From Mycolicibacterium chlorophenolicum (GTDB lineage: Bacteria > Actinomycetota > Actinomycetes > Mycobacteriales > Mycobacteriaceae): 64,000 nucleotides of DNA. The notes beneath the pieces are model-generated. The model saw only the letters and a program-made list of their open reading frames with translations, made no database searches and had not been told where the DNA came from. A program made the position numbers and the translations under genes. The DNA lies in assembly GCF_001044235.1 (NCBI RefSeq), contig NZ_JYNL01000064.1, positions 1 to 64,000 of the forward strand, given 5' to 3'. Shown in pieces: positions 42,180-50,682 of this stretch (position 1 is the first letter of the stretch; the number at the start of each line of letters is the position of its first letter).

Positions 42180-43667
42180 ATGGCTGTCGTGGGCGAGGAA
42201 CTGAAGCAGACCGAGTTCACTCGCGCGCAGCGGCGCGAGTACCGGCGCAAGGTCCAGTTGTGTCTCGACGTCTTCGAGACGATGCTCGCGCAGTCGAGCT
42301 TCGACTTCGAGAAGCCGCTGACGGGCATGGAGATCGAGTGCAACCTCGTCGACAGCGACTACCAGCCGGCGATGAACAACTCCGAGGTACTCGACGCGAT
42401 CGCCGACCCGGCGTACCAGACCGAATTGGGTGCCTACAACATCGAGTTCAACGTGCCGCCGCGCCGGTTGCCCGGACGCGCGGCGCTCGACCTCGAGGCC
42501 GAGGTCCGCACCAGCCTCAACGCCGCGGAGGCCAAGGCCAACACCGACGGCTCGCACATCGTGATGATCGGGATCCTGCCCACCCTGATGCCCCAGCATC
42601 TGTCCGGCCACTGGATGAGCGAGTCGGTGCGCTACCAGGCACTCAACGACTCGATCTTCACCGCGCGCGGCGAGGACATCGACATCGACATCGCCGGCCC
42701 CGAGCGGCTGAGCCTGCAGACCGCCTCGATCGCGCCCGAATCCGCCTGCACCAGTATGCAATTGCATCTGCAGGTCTCTCCGGGCGACTTCGCGAACAAC
42801 TGGAACGCCGCCCAGGTGCTCGCCGGCCCGCAGCTGGCGCTGGGCGCGAACTCGCCGTTCTTCTACGGTCACCACCTGTGGGCCGAGACCCGCATCGAAT
42901 TGTTCGCCCAGGCCACCGACACCCGTCCGGACGAGTTGAAGACGCAGGGGGTGCGTCCCCGGGTGTGGTTCGGGGAGCGGTGGATCACGTCGATCTTCGA
43001 CCTGTTCGAGGAGAACGTCCGGTACTTCCCGTCGCTGCTGCCCGAGCTGTCCGACGAGGACCCGGTCGCCGAACTCGCCGCCGGGCGCACCCCGACGCTG
43101 CCCGAGCTGCGACTGCACAACGGCACCATCTACCGCTGGAACCGGCCGGTGTACGACGTGGTCGGGGGCCGGCCGCATCTGCGGGTGGAGAACCGGGTGC
43201 TGCCCGCCGGCCCGACCGTGGTCGACATGATGGCCAACGCCGCGTTCTACTACGGCGCGCTGCGCACCCTGTCCGAGGAGGACAGGCCGCTGTGGACCAA
43301 GCTGAGTTTCGCTGCGGCGCGGTCGAATTTCGAGTCGGCCGCACAGCAGGGCATGGACGCCCGGCTGTACTGGCCGGGGGTGGGCGAGGTGACGCCCGAC
43401 GAGCTGGTGCTGCGGCGGCTGCTGCCGATGGCCGACGAGGGGCTGCGCCGGTGGGAGGTCTCGGCCGAGGTGCGGGACCGCTACCTCGGGGTGATCGAGG
43501 GCCGCGCGAAGTCCGGCCGCAACGGTGCGGTGTGGCAGGCGTCGGCGGTGGCGGCACTGCAGGCCCGGGGCATGAGCCGACCGACGGCGCTGGCCGAGAT
43601 GCTGCGGCTGTACTGCGAGCACATGCACACCAACGAGCCGGTGCACACCTGGGACGTCCCCGGGTGA
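42180..43667 (+). CDS. Glutamate-cysteine-ligase-like (GCS2 family) protein (Rv3698-like)
   Basis: A 495-residue carboxylate-amine ligase fold protein. It shows the GCS2 blocks LTGMEIECNLVD, YNIEFNVPPRRLPG, GSHIVMIGILPTL, TSMQLHLQVSPGDFANNWNAAQVLAGPQLALGANSPFF, and the catalytic Arg-containing RVENRVLPAGPTVVDMMANAAFYYG. It is not the ergothioneine enzyme EgtA, which is encoded further right, so the acceptor amino compound is unknown. The start is ATG 42180 (GTG 42189 possible). It diverges from the EmbR-like gene over about 90 bases and ends 13 bases before the convergent mftD-like gene. Confidence 0.87.
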   Translation: MAVVGEELKQTEFTRAQRREYRRKVQLCLDVFETMLAQSSFDFEKPLTGMEIECNLVDSDYQPAMNNSEVLDAIADPAYQTELGAYNIEFNVPPRRLPGRAALDLEAEVRTSLNAAEAKANTDGSHIVMIGILPTLMPQHLSGHWMSESVRYQALNDSIFTARGEDIDIDIAGPERLSLQTASIAPESACTSMQLHLQVSPGDFANNWNAAQVLAGPQLALGANSPFFYGHHLWAETRIELFAQATDTRPDELKTQGVRPRVWFGERWITSIFDLFEENVRYFPSLLPELSDEDPVAELAAGRTPTLPELRLHNGTIYRWNRPVYDVVGGRPHLRVENRVLPAGPTVVDMMANAAFYYGALRTLSEEDRPLWTKLSFAAARSNFESAAQQGMDARLYWPGVGEVTPDELVLRRLLPMADEGLRRWEVSAEVRDRYLGVIEGRAKSGRNGAVWQASAVAALQARGMSRPTALAEMLRLYCEHMHTNEPVHTWDVPG

Positions 43668-43680
43668 CGGCGTCGCCGGC

Positions 43681-44847
43681 TCAGAGGCCCAGGTCGCGCC
43701 GGAACCCTGCGGGGATCACCAGATCGTCCGCGGTGAGCTCCTGAATCGACGAGAGCCCCAGGCCCAGCAGCGCGGAATCGATGCCGCCGCGGAGGATGTC
43801 GAGCACGTTCTCGACGCCGGTCTGACCGCCCGCGGCCAGACCCCACAGGTAGGCGCGACCGATCATCACCGCGCGGGCGCCCAGCGCGACGGCCTTGACG
43901 ACGTCGGAACCGCGCCGGATCCCGCCGTCGAGCACGATCTCGACCTGGTCGCCGACCGCGTCGGCGATGGCGGGCAACGCCCGGATCGGCGCGGGGGTGC
44001 CGTCCAGGTTGTTGCCGCCGTGGTTGGACACCGAGATCGCGGTGACGCCGGCATCGAGCGCCCGTTTGGCGTCATCGACGCGCATCACCCCCTTGAGCAT
44101 GAACGGCCCGCCCCACTGCTCGCGCAGCCACGCGATGTCCTCCCAGGTCGGCAGCGGGGTCTGCATCCACTCGCCGTAGGCGCCGAAGAACGTCGGTGGC
44201 GCGCCGCCGTCGGCGAGGTTGGGCGCGGTCAGGTCCGGCACCCGACCGGTCTTGGCGAACTCGAGAAGCCAACGCGGCCTGCGGATCCCCTCGGGTGCGA
44301 AACGCAGCATGGCCTTGAGGTCCATCCGCTCCGGGATCGCCGGGCTGCCCCAGTCGCGGCCGTTGGAGAACGACCAGTCCGTGGTGATGATCAGGCCGAC
44401 CGCGCCGGCGCGCCGCGCCCGCTCCATCCGGGCCAGCAGCTTGTCGCGGCCTCCGGTCCAGTACATCTGGAAGAACGTCGCGGGGTTGGCCAGTGCCACT
44501 TCTTCGATGGGCTTGCTGGCGAACGACGACAGGCCGATCGCGGTGCCGCGGGCCGCCGCGGCGCGCGCGACCGCGACCTCGCCGTCGGGGTGGACGGCCT
44601 GTACACCGGTCGGTGAGATCAGCACCGGCAACGAGATCGCCTGCCCCATCACGGTCGTCGCCATGTCGCGTTTACCGGACAGCCCGGCGACGTGCGGGGC
44701 GAAGCCGAGCTCGGCGAACGCCGAGGTGTTGTCGGCGACGGTGAGACCCTTCTCCGAGCCGGCGACCAGTGCGCTGTAGACGCTGGGCGGCAGGCGCTTT
44801 CGCGCGCGCCGCTGTGCTTCGGCGACGGTCTCGAACCAGGTGGCCAT
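43681..44847 (-). CDS. mftD: MftD-type FMN oxidase (pre-mycofactocin synthase-like)
   Basis: A 388-residue alpha-hydroxy-acid-oxidase-fold flavoprotein closely resembling M. tuberculosis LldD1/MftD. It carries ATWFETVAEAQRRARKRLP, LGFAPHVAGLSGKRDMATTV, FSNGRDWGSP, the active-site run AISVSNHGGNNLDGTPAPIR, and the FMN phosphate site LDGGIRRGSDVVKAVALGA. MftD oxidises the Val-Tyr-derived intermediate to the redox-active mycofactocin core. Normally it sits in an mftABCDEF cluster; here it stands alone, divergent from mftM. It could be a second copy or a paralogue acting on another substrate. ATG 44847 is the conserved start. Confidence 0.85.
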   Translation of the reverse strand: MATWFETVAEAQRRARKRLPPSVYSALVAGSEKGLTVADNTSAFAELGFAPHVAGLSGKRDMATTVMGQAISLPVLISPTGVQAVHPDGEVAVARAAAARGTAIGLSSFASKPIEEVALANPATFFQMYWTGGRDKLLARMERARRAGAVGLIITTDWSFSNGRDWGSPAIPERMDLKAMLRFAPEGIRRPRWLLEFAKTGRVPDLTAPNLADGGAPPTFFGAYGEWMQTPLPTWEDIAWLREQWGGPFMLKGVMRVDDAKRALDAGVTAISVSNHGGNNLDGTPAPIRALPAIADAVGDQVEIVLDGGIRRGSDVVKAVALGARAVMIGRAYLWGLAAGGQTGVENVLDILRGGIDSALLGLGLSSIQELTADDLVIPAGFRRDLGL

Positions 44848-44997
44848 GGGTGTCTCCCTTGTCGGTGATGCCTTCAACGGTAGAACCGGACACGGCCGGG
44901 CGGCACTCGCCGATCGGGCAGTCACCCCCCATCCGTACGGTCCCCGTATCGCACCCGTTCGGTGCGCGCGCGTACCCCGGTACGACACCTAGCGTCA

Positions 44998-45879
44998 ATG
45001 AATATGCAAGCAGCCCTGCTCGATCCGCTGGCTCCGTCGCCACGCGGCCGGTGGAGCGGCCACGGTGTCCAGGTCACCCGGCGCCGGGGTCCGCACCGGA
45101 TGCACCCCACCTCGGCGACGGTGTGCACCACCCGCTTCTGCGTGCACCGGCGGGGGCAGTGGCTCGCCGTCGAGCACGATCTGACTCCGGGCGAGCTGTC
45201 CGACGAGCTGACCGTGCTGCTGACCGAGCAGCTCGTCGACACCGGTGTGCTGCGCGGGCAGTCCGAGTTCGAACTGGTCTTCACCGGCGTCGTCCGCTCG
45301 ACGGTCGACGGCGGGCTGTCGGCCTGGCTGCGGTTCTACCGCAACTCGCTCATCGCGCTGGAGCACGGCGCCGCCGCGTTCGCCCCGATCCACGCCGAAG
45401 CCGCCGCACAGGTACGCGGGCACCGATTGATCGACCTCGGTTCGTGTTTCGGGTTCTTCCCGCTGCGGATGGCCGCGCTCGGCCACGACGTGCTGGCCAC
45501 CGATCTCAGCCACTCGGCGATGCGGCTGCTGGACCGGGTGAGCGCACGGCTGTGCCGGCCGGTGACCACGCTGGCCTGCGACGCCACCGATGTCACGCTG
45601 CCCGACGGCAGTGCCGACACCGTCACCGCCCTGCATCTGATCGAGCATCTCCCGACCCCCGCGCTGCACGCGGTTGTCGACGAGGCGCTGCGGCTGGCGC
45701 GCCGGCGCGTGATCGTCGCGGTGCCGTTCGAGGAGGAACCCCGGGACTGCTATGGGCACGTGCAGCGCTTCGACCTGCCCCGGGTGCATCGGCTGGCCGA
45801 CGAAGTGGCGGCCCGGCATCCGGGAATCTCCGCGCAGGCCTACGCCTTTCACGGCGGCTGGCTGGTGCTGGACCGCTAG
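44998..45879 (+). CDS. mftM: MftM-type mycofactocin oligosaccharide methyltransferase
   Basis: About 293 residues. The N-terminal 130 residues are a family-specific region with HPTSATVCTTRFCVHRRGQWLAVEHDLTPGELSDELTVLL. A class I SAM methyltransferase follows (HRLIDLGSCFGFFPLRMAALGHDVLATDLS, then VTALHLIEHLP). Its placement between an mno-type response regulator and sensor kinase, in the opposite direction, matches M. smegmatis mftM, whose product 2-O-methylates the mycofactocin glucan chain. Starts ATG 44998 and ATG 45004 are close; the second would be leaderless after TAGCGT (44990-44995). The stop overlaps the convergent response-regulator stop by four bases. Confidence 0.85.
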   Translation: MNMQAALLDPLAPSPRGRWSGHGVQVTRRRGPHRMHPTSATVCTTRFCVHRRGQWLAVEHDLTPGELSDELTVLLTEQLVDTGVLRGQSEFELVFTGVVRSTVDGGLSAWLRFYRNSLIALEHGAAAFAPIHAEAAAQVRGHRLIDLGSCFGFFPLRMAALGHDVLATDLSHSAMRLLDRVSARLCRPVTTLACDATDVTLPDGSADTVTALHLIEHLPTPALHAVVDEALRLARRRVIVAVPFEEEPRDCYGHVQRFDLPRVHRLADEVAARHPGISAQAYAFHGGWLVLDR

Positions 45880-46517
45880 ATCAGGCCTCGCTTGCTCGCG
45901 GCGTACACCGCCTCGGCGCGCCTGCTCACCTCGAGCTTGCGCATGATGTTGCTGACGTGGAACTTCGCGGTCGTCGCCGAGATGTAGAGCTTCTCGCCGA
46001 TCTTGTTGTTGGACAACCCCGCTGCGAGCAGGCGGAGCACCTCGACCTCGCGGTCGGTGAGCTGTGCGCGGGTCTCGCCGCGTCCCGACAGCGAACGCAC
46101 CACCGCTGCGGCGCTGCGCGAGTCGAACGCGCTGTCGCCCGCGGAGATGGCCCGGATCGCCCGGACCAGTTCGGTGGTGTCGACGTCCTTCACCACGTAC
46201 CCGCGCGCGCCGGCGTGCACCGCCCGCACCACGAGGTCCTCGTCGAGGAACGTGGTGAGCACCAGCAGGCCGAGTGTCGGATACTCGGCGGAGAGCTTGG
46301 CGCACAACGTGAGTCCTTCGAACTCCGATCCTGCGGAGAGCTTGAGGTCCAGCAGCACCACGTCGGGCCGGGTGGCGCGGACCACCGCCTCGGCCTCGGC
46401 TTCCGAGGCCGCCTCGCCGACGACGACGAGGTCGTCGGCGCGTTCCAGCACCGATCGCAGGCCCTGCCGCAGGATGGCGTGGTCGTCGACGATAACGAGT
46501 CGGATGGGTGTCGTCAT
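45876..46517 (-). CDS. mnoR: NarL/LuxR-family response regulator (MnoR-like)
   Basis: A 213-residue two-domain regulator. The receiver has the acidic pair VDDH, the phospho-acceptor Asp in VVLLDLKLS and the Lys in YVVKDVD. A LuxR helix-turn-helix begins LTDREVEVLRLLAAGLSNNKIGEKLYISATTAKFHVSNIMRKL. The ATG 46517 overlaps the end of the kinase gene by four bases, so the pair is coupled. Position in the methanol-oxidation cluster matches MnoR of M. smegmatis, which switches on the alcohol dehydrogenase genes. Confidence 0.92.
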   Translation of the reverse strand: MTTPIRLVIVDDHAILRQGLRSVLERADDLVVVGEAASEAEAEAVVRATRPDVVLLDLKLSAGSEFEGLTLCAKLSAEYPTLGLLVLTTFLDEDLVVRAVHAGARGYVVKDVDTTELVRAIRAISAGDSAFDSRSAAAVVRSLSGRGETRAQLTDREVEVLRLLAAGLSNNKIGEKLYISATTAKFHVSNIMRKLEVSRRAEAVYAASKRGLI

Positions 46518-47851
46518 GTGCGCCGACCTTCTGGGCAGTAGGGAATTCGCGCCACGACGCGCACCCCGCCGATGCGGGACCGGTACACGTCGAAGGTGCC
46601 GCCGTGTTCGGCAGCACGGGCCCGCATGTTGGCCAGGCCGCGGTGCCGGCCGTCGACGTCGGCGGCCTCGGCCATCCGCAGGATCAGCCGCAGCGTGTCC
46701 GGGTCTCCGGTGCCGTCGTCGGCGATCGACAGCGCCACCGCGTCGATCCGGTAGGACAACCGCACCAGGGCGCGGCTCGCGTTGCCGTGCACCGCGGTGT
46801 TGAACAGGGCCTCACCGGCGATGCGCAGCAGGGCGTGCTCGACGTCGCCGGGCAACTCGACGGAGGGGCCGTCCACCCGCAGCGTCACCCTCAGATCCTC
46901 GGGCATGTGCACGGTCGCCAGCTGTCCGAGCATGGCGGCCAGGCTGGAGCGCTCGGCATCGGCGGGCTGGTTGAGCGCGTAGATGGCCGAGCGCAGCTGC
47001 TCGGTCGCCGACCGGGTGAGTTCCTTGGCCAGGTCCAGCCTGCCGGCCAGTTCACCTGCACCGTGGCCGATCTCGCTGCGGCACACCTCGATCTGCATTC
47101 CGGCCGAGAGCACGGTCTGCGCGACGCTGTCGTGGAGTTCGCGCGCGATGCGGTGCCGCTCGGAGTTGAGCACCTGATGGCGTTGTGCCGCACCGAGTTC
47201 GCGCTGAGTGGCCAGCAGTTCGGCGTTGCGCGCCTCGGACTGGGCCAGCAGGGTCACCGACTTGGTGAACAGCGCCGAGTTCTGCAGCGCCACCGCCGTC
47301 TGGCCGGCCAGGATGCGCATCACCATGGCGTCGGTGCCGTCGAGCGCGCGGTGCGGCGGCGTCCACGCGGCGAACGCCCCGATCACGGTGCCGTCCAGTT
47401 CGATCGGCACGTGCGCGTGCTGCTTCTCGATCACCGGCAACCGGAACTGGGCGAGTTGTCCGCGCAGGATGTCGTTGAGCCGGTTGAGCACCACGTCGGG
47501 CAGCGCGGCACCGGGATCGGCGGCGCTGCCCAGCCCTTCGAAGGCGTACGCGACCCCGGCGGAGTCCAGGATGAGGTGCCGGACACTGGCCTCGGGCAAC
47601 GCGCCGTCGGCGAGCGCCAGCAGCACCCATTCGGCGTCCAGGGTGGCCCGCGCCGCCTCGGCCACCGCGCGCACCAGGTTCTCCGGACCCTCGATTGTCT
47701 GCACCAGCGCCCGCGAGATGGTGTCGAGCGCGGCGATCACCCGATCCAATCGCTGTGCGGTGAGCCGTAATTCGGGATAGAACCGGCCCTTGCCGGACCG
47801 CAGCCCCGTCAGCCGGGCCAGGTCGGGCGCGCTGGCGTCGGCGGCGGTCAC
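46514..47851 (-). CDS. mnoS: Sensor histidine kinase with GAF domain (MnoS-like)
   Basis: A 445-residue cytosolic kinase. A GAF domain (about 45-205) precedes a coiled linker and a HisKA_3 dimerisation helix with the phospho-His in RHRIARELHDSVAQTVLSAG. An HATPase_c follows, with its N box near EALFNTAVHGNASRA and G box IADDGTGDPD. There is no membrane segment, so it should sense an intracellular signal, probably alcohol- or metabolite-linked. GTG 47851 follows the dehydrogenase stop by ten bases with GAGG as ribosome site. It forms a pair with the next gene and matches MnoS. Confidence 0.9.
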   Translation of the reverse strand: MTAADASAPDLARLTGLRSGKGRFYPELRLTAQRLDRVIAALDTISRALVQTIEGPENLVRAVAEAARATLDAEWVLLALADGALPEASVRHLILDSAGVAYAFEGLGSAADPGAALPDVVLNRLNDILRGQLAQFRLPVIEKQHAHVPIELDGTVIGAFAAWTPPHRALDGTDAMVMRILAGQTAVALQNSALFTKSVTLLAQSEARNAELLATQRELGAAQRHQVLNSERHRIARELHDSVAQTVLSAGMQIEVCRSEIGHGAGELAGRLDLAKELTRSATEQLRSAIYALNQPADAERSSLAAMLGQLATVHMPEDLRVTLRVDGPSVELPGDVEHALLRIAGEALFNTAVHGNASRALVRLSYRIDAVALSIADDGTGDPDTLRLILRMAEAADVDGRHRGLANMRARAAEHGGTFDVYRSRIGGVRVVARIPYCPEGRRT

Positions 47852-47861
47852 GGGGCGGGCC

Positions 47862-49157
47862 TCACATCGCCGCCTGGAACAGCGCCTGCATCTGCAACTC
47901 GTCGGCACTGCGGGGGTTGGTGCTCATGCAGGCGTCGGCCAGCGCCGTCTTGGCCAGTCGGGGCAGGTCGTCCTCGGAGACCCCCAGTTGCGCCAGGCCG
48001 CGCGGTACGCCGACGTCCCGGGCCAGCCGGTCGATACGGTCGGCCAGCGCCAGGGCCGCCTCGGCGGCGGGTGTGCCCGGATCGGCGACCCCGAGGAACG
48101 TCGCGATGCTCTTGTACGGCTCGGGGTCGGCCTCGGCGTTGAAGCGGATGACGTGCGGCAGCAGCACGCCGTTGACCACGCCGTGCGGCAGGTCCAGCAG
48201 ACCGCCGACCTGGTGGCTCATCGCGTGGGCGGCGCCGAGGATCGCGTTGGTGAACGCCAGACCCGCCTCGAGCGCGGCCTGGGCCATCAGCACCCGGGCG
48301 GGCATGTCGGCGGGCCGCTCGAGGGTGTCGGCGAGGTTGTCGGTGACCATCTGCACCGCGCGCAGCGCGTGGTGGTCGGTGAGCTGGTTGTGGCCTAGGG
48401 ACACGAAGGCCTCGATGCCGTGGGTGAGGGCGTCCAGGCCGGTGGCGGCGTTGAGCCAGTCGGGCATCGTGGTGAGCAGCCGCGGGTCGATGACCGTGAT
48501 GTCGGGGACCAGCGCGCGGCCCAGGATCGTGATCTTGGTGTTGCGGGTGGTGTCGGTGACGATGCAGAACTGCGACACATCGGCGCCGGTGCCGGAGGTG
48601 GACGGCACGACCACCAGCGGCGGGATCGGCATCTCGGCCTTGTCGACCCCTTCGTAGTCGAGGATGTCGCCGCCGTTGGCCGCCAGGATCGCCACACCCT
48701 TGGCGGCGTCGATCACCGATCCGCCGCCCACGGCCAGCAGCACGTCGCAGCCGTGTTCGGCGTAGGTGTCGAAGCCGGCCGCGATCTCGTGGTCCTTGGG
48801 GTTGGGCGTCAGGTCGTGCCACAGCCGGGCCTGGATGCCCTGCTCGGCGAGGTGGCCGACCATCTCGTCGGCCCAGCCCGCCTCGATCAGCCCGGGGTCG
48901 GTGACCAGCATCGGCCGCAGTGCGCCGAGCCGCAGCGCGGCGTGCGCGGCCTCGGCCATCGAGTCGATGCCGAACACGATCTCGGGGGCGTGGAACTTCA
49001 GCAGCCGCGCGCCGCAGTCGGCGCGCCGCGGATCGTCGCGCGTCCCGACCGCCGTCGCGCCGCTCTCCGGTCTCGCCACTGCATCGCCTCGCCCGCCCCA
49101 GGCCGGGCGCACGGAATGTGACCCGGACAACATTCTGCGCTCCAGCGTACGGCTCAC
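47862..49157 (-). CDS. Iron-containing alcohol dehydrogenase (1,3-propanediol dehydrogenase-like)
   Basis: A 431-residue type III alcohol dehydrogenase. The NAD-binding GGGS motif lies in LLAVGGGSVIDAAKG. Metal ligands appear in GLDALTHGIEAFVS and AAHAMSHQVGGLLDLPHG. In M. smegmatis the equivalent gene between the mno regulators and the VWA gene belongs to the mycofactocin-dependent alcohol oxidation set. The start is GTG 49157: a GGGAGG ribosome site precedes it, and it begins one base after the VWA stop. An unusual 50-residue Arg-rich lead precedes the conserved LLKFHAPEIVFG start. Confidence 0.9.
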   Translation of the reverse strand: MSRTLERRMLSGSHSVRPAWGGRGDAVARPESGATAVGTRDDPRRADCGARLLKFHAPEIVFGIDSMAEAAHAALRLGALRPMLVTDPGLIEAGWADEMVGHLAEQGIQARLWHDLTPNPKDHEIAAGFDTYAEHGCDVLLAVGGGSVIDAAKGVAILAANGGDILDYEGVDKAEMPIPPLVVVPSTSGTGADVSQFCIVTDTTRNTKITILGRALVPDITVIDPRLLTTMPDWLNAATGLDALTHGIEAFVSLGHNQLTDHHALRAVQMVTDNLADTLERPADMPARVLMAQAALEAGLAFTNAILGAAHAMSHQVGGLLDLPHGVVNGVLLPHVIRFNAEADPEPYKSIATFLGVADPGTPAAEAALALADRIDRLARDVGVPRGLAQLGVSEDDLPRLAKTALADACMSTNPRSADELQMQALFQAAM

Positions 49158-49158
49158 G

Positions 49159-50679
49159 TCACCTCCCCACCGCGTCCGCGGCGAACTCGTACGCGGCGCT
49201 CTCCAGCCCGGACAGATCGGCCACCACGCGGATCCGGTCGCAGAACTCGGCGTAGGCCGGCAGGTCGCAACTGCCCAGGCCCCACGAGTAGCGCGGCTCC
49301 GGGGTGAGCCACACGGTTTCCCGCGCGCGGCGGGTGATCTCCTCGAACGCCGCGAGGTTGGGGTTCCGGCCGTTGGTGCGGCCGTCGCCGAGCACCAGCA
49401 GGGTGGTCCGGCGGGTCACCGCCGAGGAGTGTTCGGCCAGGAACTCGCCGAACACGCTGCCGTAGTCGGAGTTCGCTGCCGTGTCGATCACGTCGCCGCC
49501 GAAGATCAGCCCGAGCGCCTGCTCGCTCGGATGGTCGCGGAACAGTTCGGTGGTCTCGGCGACGTCGGCGACGAACACGAACGAGCGCACCTGGGTGAAC
49601 AGGTCCTGCAGTCCGTGGACCAGGTTCAGGGTGAACCGAGACGTCGCCCGCACCGACAGGCTGACGTCGGCGAGCACCACCAGCCGCGGCCGGTCCTCGG
49701 CGCGGCGCACGGTGACGGGCATGAACGGCACCCCGTCGAACCGCATGTTGCGCCGCATGGTCTGACCCGAATCGACCCGTCCGGCGGCAGCGACGCGCCG
49801 TCGGTGGGTGAGCGCGCCGTGCAGCGTGCGGGCCAGCCGGCGCAGTGAGTCCTCCAGGTCGGCGCGCTCGGTCTCGGCGATCCGGTCCACCCGCGCCTCG
49901 CGCCGCTCCCGGGTCTCCACGATCGCGGTCTCCAGCGCGAGCAGCGCCTCGAGGTGACGCTTGAGCGCCAGCGGCAGGTTCTCCAGCACCCCGGCCAGTC
50001 GCTTGCGCAGCGCGGCCGCGTCGGATTCGTCTCCGTCACTGCCGGTTTCGGTTTCCAGCCAGCCGAGCAGCGCCTCCTGCTCGGCGATGGTCAGTTCCGC
50101 GTCGACGGGTGTGCCTGCGGACGTCGCCAGGGTGCCCGCGGTGGCGGCGCCGCGCAGCCGGTCGGTGGACAGCTGGATCCGCACCGCGTCGTCGGCGCTG
50201 CTGCGGGTGTCCTTGGAGAACGCGATCTCGTCGGTGAGCGCGGCCAGGTCGATCTTGTTGGCCTCCTGGTGCAGGTTGTAGCGCTGCGCCAGGTCCTCCT
50301 GCTTGAAGTAGTCGCGGATGCTCGACGGCTTGCCGTGCTCATGCCCCTGTTCGGGGGTGTCGCTGGGTTCCTCGGAGAGCGTGAAGGATTCGAGCTCGCC
50401 GGTGTCGGCGAGGTCGTCGTGGCCATGGGAGTGCCCGTGCCCGTCACGCTCGCCGCCGACCCGCACCAGCGCGAAGAACGCGTCGAAGATCTCGTCGAAG
50501 ACCGGCGCGTCGCGCTCGTCCTTGACGAGCGCGACGCGCAATGCGGTCCGCAGGACAGCCCGGGAGGACAACACACCGGGCTGCCCGGCGCACCGCATCG
50601 CATCCAGCGCCTCGGGGATCGAGACCCGGATCCCGGCGAGGCGCAGGAGCCGGACGAACCGGTGCAGGGTGGCCTCCAT
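49159..50679 (-). CDS. VWA-domain (CoxE-like) protein
   Basis: A 506-residue protein. The N-terminal half is helical, with a His-rich insertion (HGHSHGHDD near residue 85) and an acidic linker. The C-terminal half is a von Willebrand A domain with the metal-ion-dependent adhesion motif DVSLS and later GDGRTNG. Together with the upstream MoxR ATPase it forms an ATPase-plus-VWA pair as known for CoxD/CoxE and NorQ/NorD, which insert metals or activate metalloenzymes. The likely client here is one of the flanking iron-type alcohol dehydrogenases. ATG 50679 follows the ATPase stop by three bases. Confidence 0.9.
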   Translation of the reverse strand: MEATLHRFVRLLRLAGIRVSIPEALDAMRCAGQPGVLSSRAVLRTALRVALVKDERDAPVFDEIFDAFFALVRVGGERDGHGHSHGHDDLADTGELESFTLSEEPSDTPEQGHEHGKPSSIRDYFKQEDLAQRYNLHQEANKIDLAALTDEIAFSKDTRSSADDAVRIQLSTDRLRGAATAGTLATSAGTPVDAELTIAEQEALLGWLETETGSDGDESDAAALRKRLAGVLENLPLALKRHLEALLALETAIVETRERREARVDRIAETERADLEDSLRRLARTLHGALTHRRRVAAAGRVDSGQTMRRNMRFDGVPFMPVTVRRAEDRPRLVVLADVSLSVRATSRFTLNLVHGLQDLFTQVRSFVFVADVAETTELFRDHPSEQALGLIFGGDVIDTAANSDYGSVFGEFLAEHSSAVTRRTTLLVLGDGRTNGRNPNLAAFEEITRRARETVWLTPEPRYSWGLGSCDLPAYAEFCDRIRVVADLSGLESAAYEFAADAVGR

Positions 50680-50682
50680 GAC

